Shown: positions 8,490 through 18,191 of the stretch, piece by piece
Position numbering within the stretch: the stretch's first letter is position 1
Layout of the letters: each line of letters opens with the position of its first letter
Assembly: GCA_045532455.1 (NCBI GenBank)
Contig: JAZSFX010000024.1
Location: 1 to 42,997 of the forward strand
Direction: 5' to 3'
Source of the DNA: Ornithomonoglobus_A sp045532455
GTDB lineage: Bacteria > Bacillota > Clostridia > UBA1381
DNA: 42,997 nt
Notes under the pieces: model-generated
Told to the model about the DNA's origin: nothing
The model's input: only the letters and a program-made list of their open reading frames with translations
Databases searched by the model: none
Position numbers and translations under genes: made by a program

Positions 8490-9368
8490 ATGTTAAAAAG
8501 TATGACCGGCTATGGCAGATGCGAACGCATAGTTGAGGGTAAAAAAATACTTGCAGAAATCAAATCGGTAAATCAGCGTTTTTCCGATTATAATATAAGA
8601 GTTCCAAGACATTTGGGATATTTGGAGGAAGATGTAAGAAAGTTTGTTTCAAAACGTATTTTCAGAGGTAAGGTGGATATTTATATCTCGGTAGAAAACT
8701 TCGAGGAAGCAGACACACAAATTTCACTTAACGAGCCATTAGCAAAAAATTACATAGAAGTTTTAAATCAGTTAAAAAGACAGTTTGGCCTTGAGGGCGA
8801 AGTAACTGTCGGACTTGTTTCAAGATTTTCCGATGTTTTTCGGTCAGAGCGCAGAGAAGATGATAAAGACGCTTTGACACAGCTTGTATTATCTGTTGTA
8901 AGTGATGCCTTAGACGAATTTATTGCAATGCGCGAACGTGAGGGTGAAAGAATAGAAAACGACCTCACCCAGAGAGTTGAATATATGCGTACCTTAGCAC
9001 AAAAAGTTGAGGAGCGCTCACCGCAGACAGTTGAAGAATACCGAAACCGTCTATATGCAAAAATCAAGGAGATACTTGAGGATAAGGATATAGACGATGC
9101 AAGAATTTTAACCGAAACTGCAATCTTTGCAGATAAGGTAGCGGTTAATGAAGAAACAGTACGTCTTTCGAGTCATTTTGATGAATACTACCAGATTATA
9201 GGTGATGGCGAAAGCGCAGGCAGACGTCTTGATTTCTTAATTCAGGAAATAAACCGCGAGGTAAACACAATAGGCTCAAAAGCTCAGGATATTGAGATTG
9301 CAAAGGTTGTTGTGGAACTAAAGGGCGAGATTGAAAAGCTCAGAGAACAAATACAAAACATAGAATAA
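8490..9368 (+). CDS. yicC: YicC family endoribonuclease-like protein
   Basis: This is a 292-residue member of the YicC/YloC family, with the N-terminal signature MLKSMTGYGRCE, the central IKSVNQRFSDYNIR region and the C-terminal DUF1732 segment GRRLDFLIQEINREVNTIGSKAQD. Family members are reported to be endoribonucleases involved in RNA turnover. ATG 8490 is seven bases after GGAGGG; an in-frame ATG at 8484 is too close to it. The gene opens the run yicC-remA-gmk-rpoZ-priA, the usual order in Bacillota. Confidence 0.92.
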   Translation: MLKSMTGYGRCERIVEGKKILAEIKSVNQRFSDYNIRVPRHLGYLEEDVRKFVSKRIFRGKVDIYISVENFEEADTQISLNEPLAKNYIEVLNQLKRQFGLEGEVTVGLVSRFSDVFRSERREDDKDALTQLVLSVVSDALDEFIAMREREGERIENDLTQRVEYMRTLAQKVEERSPQTVEEYRNRLYAKIKEILEDKDIDDARILTETAIFADKVAVNEETVRLSSHFDEYYQIIGDGESAGRRLDFLIQEINREVNTIGSKAQDIEIAKVVVELKGEIEKLREQIQNIE

Positions 9369-9386
9369 TCTTTTTGGAGGTTAATG

Positions 9387-9641
9387 ATGAAGCTTATAAA
9401 TATAGGATTTGGAAACCTTGTTGCATCTGAGCGTATAATTGCGGTAGTAAGTCCCGAATCTGCACCAATAAAACGTATAATACACGAGGCAGAGGACGAG
9501 GGCAAGCTTGTGAATGCAACATATGGCAGACGTACAAGAGCAGTTGTTATTACAGATTCTGACCATGTTATATTGTCTGCAATTCAACCCGAAACAATCG
9601 GCAGCAGAATATCGCAGGAGGAGGATGACAGTGCACAGTAA
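9387..9641 (+). CDS. remA: RemA family extracellular matrix regulator (DUF370)
   Basis: This is an 84-residue protein nearly identical in layout to Bacillus RemA, with KLINIGFGN at the start, then VSPESAPIKRIIHEA, the TYGRRTRAVVITDSDHVILSA core and QPETI. RemA is a DNA-binding regulator that activates biofilm matrix and osmoprotection genes in Bacillus. In most Clostridia it is conserved here between yicC and gmk, where its targets are unknown. There are two adjacent ATG codons; the second, at 9387, has the better spacing (six bases) from GGAGG. It overlaps the gmk start. Confidence 0.93.
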   Translation: MKLINIGFGNLVASERIIAVVSPESAPIKRIIHEAEDEGKLVNATYGRRTRAVVITDSDHVILSAIQPETIGSRISQEEDDSAQ

Positions 9642-10242
9642 TACTTCAGAAAAAGGAATGTTGTTTGTAGTGTCAGGTCCGTCAGGTACAGGCAAAGGAA
9701 CAGTTTGCAAAGAGCTTTTAAAAAATGATGACATATACCTTTCGGTATCTGCAACAACACGCGATATCAGGCCCGGAGAGGTAGACGGTGTAAATTACAC
9801 CTATCTCACGCGCGAAGAATTTGAGAACCTTATAAAGAATGACGAAATGCTCGAATATGCCGAGTTCGACGGTAACTACTACGGTACTCCCAAAAAGAAT
9901 GTGGAAAAATCTTTGGCAGATGGTAAAAATGTACTTTTGGAGATAGAAATTCAGGGCGCACTAAAGGTAAAAGAAAAATTCGCCGAGGCGGTTATGATAT
10001 ATCTTATACCGCCATCAATGAAAGTTCTTTACGAGCGTCTTGTATCAAGAGGCAGAGAAACTGAAGAACAAATCAGAGCAAGAATGGAAATAACAAAAAG
10101 TGAGTTGCCGAGTGCACTAAAGTATGACCACATTATTGTAAATGATAATTTACAAGAGTGTGTTAAAGACGTAGAAGCACTTATACGTGAGCAACTAAAA
10201 AATAAACATAAAATAACAAACTTATTAAACGAAAACTATTAA
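9625..10242 (+). CDS. gmk: Guanylate kinase
   Basis: Gmk phosphorylates GMP to GDP in the cytoplasm. The P-loop SGPSGTGKGTV is near the N-terminus. The GMP-binding region reads SVSATTRDIRPGEVDGVNYTYLTREEF, followed by EYAEFDGNYYGTP, and the lid has SRGRETEEQIRARM. The start is ambiguous. ATG 9625 lies four to five bases after AGGAG and gives 205 residues. GTG 9631 has slightly longer spacing, and ATG 9658 would sit directly against the P-loop strand. Any of the first two overlaps the end of remA, indicating coupled translation. Confidence 0.95.
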   Translation: MTVHSNTSEKGMLFVVSGPSGTGKGTVCKELLKNDDIYLSVSATTRDIRPGEVDGVNYTYLTREEFENLIKNDEMLEYAEFDGNYYGTPKKNVEKSLADGKNVLLEIEIQGALKVKEKFAEAVMIYLIPPSMKVLYERLVSRGRETEEQIRARMEITKSELPSALKYDHIIVNDNLQECVKDVEALIREQLKNKHKITNLLNENY

Positions 10243-10261
10243 TAAAAGGAGAATAAATATC

Positions 10262-10564
10262 ATGATGATTAAACCTGGAATAACAGAACTTGCAAAGCAC
10301 GTAGACAGCAGATACACACTTGTTTCGATGGCTGCAAAAAGAGCAAGAATGGTAGGATATGAACAAAACAATGCCGAAGTGTATAATGCAGATGCAGATA
10401 AGCCTGTAACAGTTGCAGTTTCAGAAATTTCTTCGGGCCGTGTAGGCTATGTACGTTCAAACGATGTAAGACGTGCAAAGGAATTCGAAAACGAAAAAAT
10501 TGCTGCAATAAATGCTATGACAGAAAATGCACATGATGAGGAAGAAGTTGTTTTTGAACAATAA
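10262..10564 (+). CDS. rpoZ: DNA-directed RNA polymerase omega subunit
   Basis: The 100-residue protein carries the omega signature SRYTLVSMAAKRARMV near the N-terminus, followed by KPVTVAVSEISSGRVGY, which wraps the beta-prime C-terminus. It assists polymerase assembly. It follows gmk as in most Bacillota, with AAGGAG ten bases upstream of the ATG. The C-terminal acidic tail is ordinary for clostridial omega. The coaBC gene often found next is absent and priA follows directly. Confidence 0.9.
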   Translation: MMIKPGITELAKHVDSRYTLVSMAAKRARMVGYEQNNAEVYNADADKPVTVAVSEISSGRVGYVRSNDVRRAKEFENEKIAAINAMTENAHDEEEVVFEQ

Positions 10565-10594
10565 AAACAACTAAAATGTAAAAGGGGAACAAAA

Positions 10595-13030
10595 TTGATT
10601 GCAAGGATAATTGTTGACCACCGTTCAAGGCATACAGATAAAGTATTTGATTATAATATTCCAGAAGAATTTGAGAACGAGGTAGGTATCGGCTCAAGAG
10701 TTTTGGTGCCTTTTTCGGGAGCAAACAAAGAGATTGAGGGCTTTTGTGTGGGTATTGCACCAACAAGCGATGCACCAAGACTCAAAAAAATCATAAAAAT
10801 TGCAAATGATACAAAAGCCTTTGACGAAAAGATGCTCGAGGTCATAGAGTATATGCGAGGCAGATATCTTGCCCCCTACATTGATATAATTCATTCGATT
10901 GTACCGTCAGGAACTGCGCTAAAAAGTGAGGAATGGCTTGTAATAGACAATATCGAGCCGCAAAGAAGTGCAAACAGAGAAAGAATAATACAAATAATAT
11001 TCGATAATGGCGGTGCCATAATGTCGAGTGTGTTATATTCTATGTTTGAAACAGACATAAAAAATGCAGTTCGCGATATGATAAAAAAAGGTATCCTAAA
11101 AAAAGAATACCGCGCCTCATACGATGTTGGCGAAAAAAAGATACGTGCCATAAAGCTTAAAGTAAGTAAAGAGGAAGCAATAGAAAAAGCAAAGGAGTCA
11201 GAAAAAAAAGCTCCCGTACAATCTCGTATGATTGAGATTTTAATTGATAACGATTTTATTGCAACTTCGGATTTAGCACGTTTTGCGCTCGGAAGCTCGT
11301 CTGCAATCAGCGCATTATGTAAAAAGAATATTGCCGAAATCTTTGAGGTTGAAGTGGTAAGAGATTCTTTTCTAAAAGATAAAACAAAAAGAACTCAGGC
11401 CAAAACACCCACAAAAGAGCAATCAGAGGCAATTTCGCAGATAAACAAGGCAATAGACCAGGGTGATGGAAAACCGTTTCTTCTTCACGGTGTTACGGGA
11501 AGCGGAAAAACGGAAGTTTTTATGCAGTCTATTGAATATGCTATCCAAAACGGAAAAACCGCTATAGTACTTGTTCCTGAAATTTCACTAACGTCGCAGA
11601 TGGTTTCGAGGTTTGTGTCGCGTTTTGGCACAGAGGTAGCAGTTTTCCACAGTCGTCTTTCGCAAGGTGAGCGATACGACCAATGGCGCAGAATTAAAAA
11701 TGGTGATGCAAAGATAGTGGTAGGCGCAAGAAGTGCCATATTTGCACCGCTAAAAAATATAGGCATTATCATTATGGACGAGGAGCATTCCGAGACATAC
11801 AAATCCGAAATGTCGCCACGATACCACGCGCGCGAAATTGCAACTTTCAGGGCAAAGCAGTGGGGAGCGCTTGTGCTTTTAGCGTCGGCAACGCCAAGCA
11901 TAGAAAGCTTTTATAAGGCAAAACGAGGTACTTATAAACTACTTACTATGCAAAATAGATATAATAATAACGAATTACCCGATATAACCATTGCCGATAT
12001 GAGAAACGAGCTGAGGCTGGGAAACAGAAGTATGTTTTCTAAAAAGCTCATATCGGAAATAGACAAAAATATCAAAAATGGTGAGCAGACAATACTTCTA
12101 ATGAACAGACGCGGATTTTCCACATTTGTTTCGTGCCGAAGCTGTGGCTATACCGCGCATTGTCCGAATTGTAATATATCGCTCACATATCACAAATACG
12201 AAAATAATTTAAAATGCCATTATTGCGGCCACACAATACCAAACTATGTAATGTGTCCTGCTTGTGAAAGTAAATATATAAGATATTTCGGTGGCGGTAC
12301 ACAAAGAGTCGAGGACGAGCTTAAAGCATTGTTTCCCAACGCGTCAACAATAAGAATGGACGTGGACACAACAAGCAAAAAGCAAGGACACGAAAAAATC
12401 CTCGAACAATTCGAAAAAGAAAAAACAGATATTTTAATAGGCACACAAATGGTCTCAAAAGGCCTCGATTTCGAAAACGTAACACTTGTGGGCGTGGTTA
12501 GTGCTGATACAATGCTTCATTTAAACGACTACAGAAGCGCTGAGCGGACATTTGCAATGCTCGAGCAAGTGTGCGGCAGAGCAGGCAGAGGTACAAAAAA
12601 GGGACGTGCAATAATACAGACCTACAATCCCGAAAGCAACGCAGTTGCATTGGTAAAGGAGCACAACTACAATGCGTTCTTTGATGACGAAATAAAAGAA
12701 CGTAAAATGATGTGGTATCCGCCATTTTCACAAATAAGTGCGGTGTGTTTTTCAAACGAGGACTTAGAAAAAACTGCATATTGCGCCACACTTTTTAAAA
12801 ATTCGCTTGGCGACATAACAATGATAGAGCAAAACATACAAATTCTCGGTCCCATACCTGCATCGGTATCTAAAATTAAAAATAAGTACCGTTATCAGCT
12901 GCTTATAAAATACAGTGATGATACAGGTATAAACGAAATGCTCATTAATGCAAGAGAAACGTGCATTAACGACGAAAAATGCAACGAGGTTGCGATTGTA
13001 ATAGATAAAAATCCAAATCTTTTGTTTTAA
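10595..13030 (+). CDS. priA: Primosomal replication restart helicase PriA
   Basis: PriA recognises stalled forks and reloads the replicative helicase. The 811-residue protein has an N-terminal 3' DNA-binding domain (DHRSRHTDKVFDYNIP), Walker A GVTGSGKT at 299-306 and a DEEH box at 395-398. The zinc-binding insert has eight cysteines at 514, 517, 523, 526, 540, 543, 553 and 556, then FGGGTQRVEDEL and a VCGRAGRG helicase motif. Length is close to Bacillus PriA. The start is TTG at 10595 with AAAGGGGA about six bases upstream, and no nearer ATG is available. Confidence 0.97.
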   Translation: MIARIIVDHRSRHTDKVFDYNIPEEFENEVGIGSRVLVPFSGANKEIEGFCVGIAPTSDAPRLKKIIKIANDTKAFDEKMLEVIEYMRGRYLAPYIDIIHSIVPSGTALKSEEWLVIDNIEPQRSANRERIIQIIFDNGGAIMSSVLYSMFETDIKNAVRDMIKKGILKKEYRASYDVGEKKIRAIKLKVSKEEAIEKAKESEKKAPVQSRMIEILIDNDFIATSDLARFALGSSSAISALCKKNIAEIFEVEVVRDSFLKDKTKRTQAKTPTKEQSEAISQINKAIDQGDGKPFLLHGVTGSGKTEVFMQSIEYAIQNGKTAIVLVPEISLTSQMVSRFVSRFGTEVAVFHSRLSQGERYDQWRRIKNGDAKIVVGARSAIFAPLKNIGIIIMDEEHSETYKSEMSPRYHAREIATFRAKQWGALVLLASATPSIESFYKAKRGTYKLLTMQNRYNNNELPDITIADMRNELRLGNRSMFSKKLISEIDKNIKNGEQTILLMNRRGFSTFVSCRSCGYTAHCPNCNISLTYHKYENNLKCHYCGHTIPNYVMCPACESKYIRYFGGGTQRVEDELKALFPNASTIRMDVDTTSKKQGHEKILEQFEKEKTDILIGTQMVSKGLDFENVTLVGVVSADTMLHLNDYRSAERTFAMLEQVCGRAGRGTKKGRAIIQTYNPESNAVALVKEHNYNAFFDDEIKERKMMWYPPFSQISAVCFSNEDLEKTAYCATLFKNSLGDITMIEQNIQILGPIPASVSKIKNKYRYQLLIKYSDDTGINEMLINARETCINDEKCNEVAIVIDKNPNLLF

Positions 13031-13066
13031 AATCTATGCCTTATTACGAAAGGAGCTAAAACATAA

Positions 13067-13519
13067 ATGGCAATAAGAGAATTACGTTTTAAAGATGATG
13101 AAGTTCTTTACAAAACGTGTAAAGAAGTAAAAAACTTCGATAACAGGCTGCATATCCTGTTAGACGATATGTACGAAACAATGAAAAAATACGACGGTGT
13201 AGGTCTTGCTGCACCGCAGATTGGTATTTTAAAACGTGTTGCGGTAATTGATATAGGGGACAATAAAATGGAACTTATAAATCCGCAGATTATTGAAACC
13301 TCGGGGACACAAACGGGGCAGGAGGGTTGCCTTAGTGTACCGCAGGTATTCGGAGAGGTTGAAAGACCAAATTACGTAAAGGTAAAAGCTCAGGATAGAG
13401 ACGGTAATTGGCAAGAATATGAATGCGAGGAGCTCGAAGCACGTGCAGTATGCCACGAGTGTGAGCATCTTGACGGTCATCTGTTCTTGGAAAAAGTAAT
13501 AAGATTTATAGAGGATTAA
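13067..13519 (+). CDS. def: Peptide deformylase
   Basis: Def removes the formyl group from nascent N-terminal methionine. All three motifs are present: GVGLAAPQ at 44-51, EGCLSVP at 86-92 and HECEH at 130-134, with Cys 88 and the two histidines as metal ligands. The length of 150 residues is that of the compact type. AAAGGAG precedes the ATG. It is adjacent to fmt, the opposing formylase, separated by one base. Confidence 0.96.
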   Translation: MAIRELRFKDDEVLYKTCKEVKNFDNRLHILLDDMYETMKKYDGVGLAAPQIGILKRVAVIDIGDNKMELINPQIIETSGTQTGQEGCLSVPQVFGEVERPNYVKVKAQDRDGNWQEYECEELEARAVCHECEHLDGHLFLEKVIRFIED

Positions 13520-13520
13520 T

Positions 13521-14441
13521 ATGAGAATTTTATTTATGGGAACACCCGATTTTGCGGCAGAGTCCCTAAAGGCTATGATAAATGCAAAATTAAATATTGT
13601 GGGCGTTATCTCGCAACCCGATAAGCCAAAAGGCAGGGGTCATAAGCTTGTACCAACCGACGTAAAGGTTGTAGCACAAGAGGCAGGCATAGCAATTTTT
13701 CAACCTACAAAGCTAAAAGACAATGCACTTATGCCGCTTTTGGACGAGTTAAAACCCGATTTGATAGTTGTTACTGCATACGGAAGAATTTTACCCGAGT
13801 ATATTATAAATTATCCAAAATACGGTTGCATTAATGTGCACGCATCGCTTTTGCCAAAGCTGAGAGGTGCAGCACCAATACAATGGTCAATAATAAACGG
13901 CGATACTCTAACGGGTGTAACAACTATGAAGATGGACGCAGGTCTTGATACGGGCGACATACTTCTTGTGCGAGAAACCCAAATCGGCGAGTACGAAACT
14001 GCCGAGGAATTATTCGACCGACTTGCAAAAATCGGCGGTGAACTGTTAATAGAAACAATCGAAAAAATCGATAGTATAACACCAATTCCACAAAATCACA
14101 GTGAGCACACATATGCACCTATGATTTCTAAGGAAACAGGCAAAATTGACTGGACTAAAAGTGCGAGAGAAATTTCCAAGCTTATATGCGGTTTAAATTC
14201 CTGGCCTTTATCATACACTACCTACAAGGGAAGTATTCTAAAAATTGCACAGGCAAAAGTATGTGAGGGAAGCGGTACACCTGGTATGATACTTGGTTTA
14301 GAGAAAAACAAAGGATTAAAAGTGGCTTGCGGAGACGGAGCATTGTATATAGAGATTGCGCAATTTGAGGGCAGTCGTAAAATGAATGTTGAAGATTATG
14401 CAAGAGGCCACGAAATAGAAAATGGAGTAATTCTTGTATAA
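13521..14441 (+). CDS. fmt: Methionyl-tRNA formyltransferase
   Basis: Fmt formylates initiator Met-tRNA using 10-formyl-tetrahydrofolate. The 306-residue protein shows the tRNA-contacting loop region SQPDKPKGRGHKLVPTDVK, the catalytic core segment NVHASLLPKLRGAAPIQW near residue 105 and the TTMKMDAGLDTGDIL strand. A C-terminal OB-like domain starts near residue 205. It begins one base after the def stop, so the two are coupled. The downstream order with yugP and rsmB is the common clostridial one. Confidence 0.96.
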   Translation: MRILFMGTPDFAAESLKAMINAKLNIVGVISQPDKPKGRGHKLVPTDVKVVAQEAGIAIFQPTKLKDNALMPLLDELKPDLIVVTAYGRILPEYIINYPKYGCINVHASLLPKLRGAAPIQWSIINGDTLTGVTTMKMDAGLDTGDILLVRETQIGEYETAEELFDRLAKIGGELLIETIEKIDSITPIPQNHSEHTYAPMISKETGKIDWTKSAREISKLICGLNSWPLSYTTYKGSILKIAQAKVCEGSGTPGMILGLEKNKGLKVACGDGALYIEIAQFEGSRKMNVEDYARGHEIENGVILV

Positions 14442-14462
14442 GTAAAGAAAGGAATATAAAAT

Positions 14463-15164
14463 ATGTTTTATGGATATCCGTTTTTATATGATCCGACATA
14501 TGTTTTGGTTTTAATAGCATTTGCACTGACCCTTTTTGCGTCGTTTGGTGTAAAGGGTACATTTGCAAAGTACGATAAAATAAAAAGCTCACAGGGTATT
14601 ACAGCCTTTGATGCAGCACGAAGAATTCTTGACTCAAACGGTCTTAACCATATAAAAATAGAAAGAGTAAGCGGAAATCTCACCGACCATTACAGTCCAA
14701 AAGAGAACGTTATAAGACTTTCCGATGCAACTTACTCATCAACGTCAGTTGCGGCAATAGGTGTTGCTGCACACGAATGCGGACACGCCATTCAGCATCA
14801 GGTCGGTTATGCACCCATTAAAGTAAGAAACAGTATAATACCCGTTGTAAATTTCTCAAATGCATTGGCTATGCCATTGTTTTTGATAGGTCTTATACTC
14901 GGCAGACCAAATCTTGCTTTACTTGGTGCACTGTTGTTTGGTGCAGTGTTGGTTTTTCAGCTTATAACACTTCCCGTTGAATTTAATGCATCAAGCCGTG
15001 CACTTTTGTCATTATCGTCTATGAATTTATTGTACGATAACGAACTTAACGGCGCAAAAAAGACACTAAGAGCTGCTGCTATGACGTACGTTGCCTCAGT
15101 TGCGGCAACCGCATTGCAGTTGTTGAGATTGCTTTTGATAGCAAATAGCAGAAGGCGGGATTAA
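14463..15164 (+). CDS. yugP: Membrane zinc metallopeptidase, YugP family
   Basis: This 233-residue integral membrane protein has a first hydrophobic segment at about 11-30, an HECGH (HExxH) zinc motif at 104-108 in GVAAHECGHAIQHQ, and further membrane segments at about 123-165. The C-terminal region contains EFNASSRAL, a likely third ligand position. This is the neutral zinc metallopeptidase family of Bacillus YugP, whose substrates are not established. The terminal TAA overlaps the rsmB ATG by one base. Confidence 0.9.
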   Translation: MFYGYPFLYDPTYVLVLIAFALTLFASFGVKGTFAKYDKIKSSQGITAFDAARRILDSNGLNHIKIERVSGNLTDHYSPKENVIRLSDATYSSTSVAAIGVAAHECGHAIQHQVGYAPIKVRNSIIPVVNFSNALAMPLFLIGLILGRPNLALLGALLFGAVLVFQLITLPVEFNASSRALLSLSSMNLLYDNELNGAKKTLRAAAMTYVASVAATALQLLRLLLIANSRRRD

Positions 15165-16420
15165 TGAAAAGTGCAAGAGAAGTTGCTCTGCTTGTTTTAT
15201 ACAGAGTAGAAAATGATGGAGCGTATCCGAATATTCTTTTAAAGGATATGATAGATAAGGATATGTCAAAGCAAGATCGTGCATTTGTTACCAATCTGGT
15301 ATATGGTGTAATAAACAGACAAATCACACTTGATTATATAATTTCCCAAAAATCAAAGCTTAAGCTTAAAAAGATTTCTAAATTTATACTAATCATTCTT
15401 AGAATGGGAATATATCAAATGCTGTATATGGATAAAATTCCTCATAATGCGGCGGTAAACGAAAGCGTAAAGCTTGCAAAAAGATACGGACACAGTGCCT
15501 CATCAGGCTTTGTAAACGGAGTTTTAAGAAGTCTTGGCAAAAACGGTTTCGAACTTCCAAAGGAGAAAAACGAGGAATTATCAATAAAATATTCCTTCCC
15601 TCTGTGGATGTGCAAAAAGTGGGTAAATGAGTTTGGATATGAGTTCACAAATGAGCTTATGGCATCATTTTTGGAAGAACCAAGTCTTGTTATAAGACCA
15701 AATACACTAAAAACAGATGCAGATACTCTTTTGAAAATGCTCACTGATAAGGGAATAGACGCAACCCTGCAAGACTGTGCAATAGTCTGCGGGGGATTAG
15801 ACGTTGCAAACGATACACTCTATCGGGAGGGTTTTTATACCGTTCAGGATATTGCGGCAATGCAAGCAGCAATTGCATTATCACCGCAGGTGGGCGAAAC
15901 TGTAATAGATATGTGCTCTGCACCTGGCGGTAAAACCACACATATTGCGGAGTTAATGCAAAACAGTGGTAAAATCTACGCGTTTGACGTGTATGAGCAT
16001 AAAATTGAGCTTGTTAAAAGCAACGCAAAAAGATTGGGAATAGATATAATAGACGCTTTTCCTTGCGATGCAACACAGTATGACGAGAAATTCAAAGAGC
16101 TTGCTGATAGAGTGCTTTGCGATGTGCCCTGCTCAGGTACGGGTATAATACGAAGAAAACCCGATATAAAATTAAATCGCACTGAAGACGATTGTTTTTA
16201 TCAAATCCAGAGTGAAATTTTAAATAACGGTGCAAGGTATGTAAAGCATGACGGAGTATTAGTCTACTCAACATGCAGTATAGAAAAAGAAGAAAACGAA
16301 GTAGTAACAAGTACGTTTTTAGATAGCAACAAAGAGTTCGAAAAGCTATACGAAAAAACATACTACCCCAACATAGACGGTACGGATGGTTTTTATATAT
16401 GCAAAATGAAAAGGAATTAA
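15164..16420 (+). CDS. rsmB: 16S rRNA (cytosine-967-C5)-methyltransferase RsmB
   Basis: RsmB methylates C967 of 16S rRNA. The 418-residue protein has an N-terminal NusB-like RNA-binding domain (about 1-135; RAFVTNLVYGVINRQITLDYII). The Rossmann methyltransferase domain has the SAM-binding DMCSAPGGKTTHIAE near 249-263 and the two catalytic cysteine motifs CDVPCSGTG (near 320) and YSTCS (near 369). It overlaps yugP by one base at its start and rlmN by 22 bases at its end. Confidence 0.95.
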   Translation: MKSAREVALLVLYRVENDGAYPNILLKDMIDKDMSKQDRAFVTNLVYGVINRQITLDYIISQKSKLKLKKISKFILIILRMGIYQMLYMDKIPHNAAVNESVKLAKRYGHSASSGFVNGVLRSLGKNGFELPKEKNEELSIKYSFPLWMCKKWVNEFGYEFTNELMASFLEEPSLVIRPNTLKTDADTLLKMLTDKGIDATLQDCAIVCGGLDVANDTLYREGFYTVQDIAAMQAAIALSPQVGETVIDMCSAPGGKTTHIAELMQNSGKIYAFDVYEHKIELVKSNAKRLGIDIIDAFPCDATQYDEKFKELADRVLCDVPCSGTGIIRRKPDIKLNRTEDDCFYQIQSEILNNGARYVKHDGVLVYSTCSIEKEENEVVTSTFLDSNKEFEKLYEKTYYPNIDGTDGFYICKMKRN

Positions 16421-17445
16421 TTGATTTAAAAAATCTTGAATATGATGAGCTAATAAACTTTTTAGAGTCAATGGGCGAAAAGAAGTTCAGGGCGCAGCAG
16501 ATTTTCTCGTGGCTTTTAAAGGGTGTTACTTCGTATGACGAAATGACAAATATAAGCAACGAAACCAAGAAAAAGCTAAAAGAAGTAAGCTATGTATCAT
16601 CTATGAAAATACGTGAAAAGCTTGTTTCAAAAATAGACGGTACAGTAAAATATCTCTTTGAGCTTAACGACGGAAATTGCATAGAAAGCGTTGTTATGCG
16701 ATATCATCACGGAATAACTATATGTATATCAAGTCAGGTTGGTTGCAGAATGGGTTGCAAATTCTGTGCCTCAACAATAGGCGGACTTTACCGCAACCTG
16801 AGTGCAGGGGAAATCCTGAATCAGATTATCTTTGCGCAAAAGGACTTGGGAGAGCGTATTTCTAACGTTGTTATGATGGGTATAGGCGAGCCTATGGATA
16901 ATTATAACAACGTAATTACATTTTTACATAATGTAAATAACGAAAAAGGTCTCAATATCGGATATCGTCATATAACACTTTCCACTTGCGGACTTGTTAA
17001 AGGGATTTTGAAATTAGCAGACGAGGGTTTGCCCATAAACCTGGCAATATCTCTACATGCACCCAATGACGAAATACGAGATAAAATAATGCCCGTAAAT
17101 CACGCGCATAAAATAAACGAGGTAATTGAGGCGTGCAAAATTTATTTTAAAAAGACAAAAAGACGTATTAGCTTTGAATATTCACTCATTCACGGAGTAA
17201 ATGATAGCGAAAAAGAGGCAAAAGAGCTATCAAAGCTTGTTGCACCGCTGGGAGCGCATATTAATCTTATTCCCGTAAATAAGGTCGAAGAAAGCGGTTT
17301 CGAAAAAGGAAGCCAAAGCGATATAAATAGATTTTTAAATTTACTGACAAAGCAAGGAATAAATGCAACCGTAAGACGTGAACTTGGCGCAGACATAAGC
17401 GCCTCCTGCGGTCAGTTACGAAAAAAAACATTAAGGAAGGGGTAA
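16399..17445 (+). CDS. rlmN: Dual-specificity 23S rRNA/tRNA (adenine-C2)-methyltransferase RlmN
   Basis: RlmN is a radical SAM enzyme making m2A2503 in 23S rRNA and m2A37 in some tRNAs. The 348-residue protein has an N-terminal helical accessory domain with KKFRAQQIFSWL and the cluster cysteines C116, C120 and C123 in GCRMGCKFCAS. It also has the SAM-binding GIGEPMDNY and the C-terminal catalytic cysteine C337 in ISASCGQL. The start lies inside the rsmB 3' end, with only a weak GGATGG upstream, so translation probably depends on coupling. Confidence 0.95.
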   Translation: MQNEKELIDLKNLEYDELINFLESMGEKKFRAQQIFSWLLKGVTSYDEMTNISNETKKKLKEVSYVSSMKIREKLVSKIDGTVKYLFELNDGNCIESVVMRYHHGITICISSQVGCRMGCKFCASTIGGLYRNLSAGEILNQIIFAQKDLGERISNVVMMGIGEPMDNYNNVITFLHNVNNEKGLNIGYRHITLSTCGLVKGILKLADEGLPINLAISLHAPNDEIRDKIMPVNHAHKINEVIEACKIYFKKTKRRISFEYSLIHGVNDSEKEAKELSKLVAPLGAHINLIPVNKVEESGFEKGSQSDINRFLNLLTKQGINATVRRELGADISASCGQLRKKTLRKG

Positions 17446-17455
17446 AAAAGGCTAT

Positions 17456-18190
17456 ATGAATTATGCAACGGTTACAGATATCGGCAGGGTAAGAAAGCTC
17501 AACGAGGACAGCTGTTACTATAATGACAGTGAGCTTTTCCCTTACGGAATAGTAGCAGACGGTATGGGCGGTCATGCCGCCGGTGAGGTTGCAAGCAGTA
17601 TGCTTGTGGATATTTTACAAAATCATCTCGTAAATAAACTTGGCCAAAAGCTCGACTACGTAGAAGCAGGCGAGGAGGTACGCCATGCCATTATTGCGGC
17701 AAACGGAATAATATATAACTATTCAAAAGAGCATTATAAAGTTATGGGAATGGGTACCACGGTATCGTTCGCTATGCTATACAAAAAGAAACTCATAACT
17801 GCTCAGGTCGGAGATTCGAGAGTGTATCTTATAAAGGGTAATAAAATAGAGCAGATTACAAAAGACCATTCGTATGTTCAGGAGCTTCTGACGCGCGGAG
17901 AAATCACTCCCGAGGAGGCAAAAAACCACCCCAAAAAGAATTTTATAACACGTGCAATAGGTGTTGAGGACTATATCAAGGTTGACGTTTCAATAAACGA
18001 TTATAAGGGTGGCATTGTCTTTATATGCAGTGATGGATTAACCAACCTTGTTGAAGATAACGAAATTCTAAAAGCTATAAAAGGCAGTAAGGACTTGCAA
18101 AAAACTGCACAGGAGCTTGTAGATTTAGCTAATGAACGCGGCGGAAGAGATAATATTTCGATAGTAGTATTTGGTGAGGAGTGTAAATAA
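17456..18190 (+). CDS. prpC: PP2C-type serine/threonine phosphatase (Stp/PrpC)
   Basis: This is a 244-residue soluble PPM phosphatase that reverses phosphorylation by the neighbouring PASTA kinase. Metal-binding and active-site motifs are visible: VRKLNEDS (12-19), DGMGGHAAGEVAS starting at D35, GDSRVYLI, the SDGLTNLV motif and GGRDN at 229-233. The length matches PrpC and Stp. It starts eleven bases after rlmN and ends one base before the prkC ATG. Confidence 0.95.
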   Translation: MNYATVTDIGRVRKLNEDSCYYNDSELFPYGIVADGMGGHAAGEVASSMLVDILQNHLVNKLGQKLDYVEAGEEVRHAIIAANGIIYNYSKEHYKVMGMGTTVSFAMLYKKKLITAQVGDSRVYLIKGNKIEQITKDHSYVQELLTRGEITPEEAKNHPKKNFITRAIGVEDYIKVDVSINDYKGGIVFICSDGLTNLVEDNEILKAIKGSKDLQKTAQELVDLANERGGRDNISIVVFGEECK

Positions 18191-18191
18191 T

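Noticed and set aside
16399..16420. rsmB-rlmN overlap as a frameshift or gene fusion
   Set aside because: Both proteins are full length with complete motifs; a 22-base overlap is ordinary coupling.
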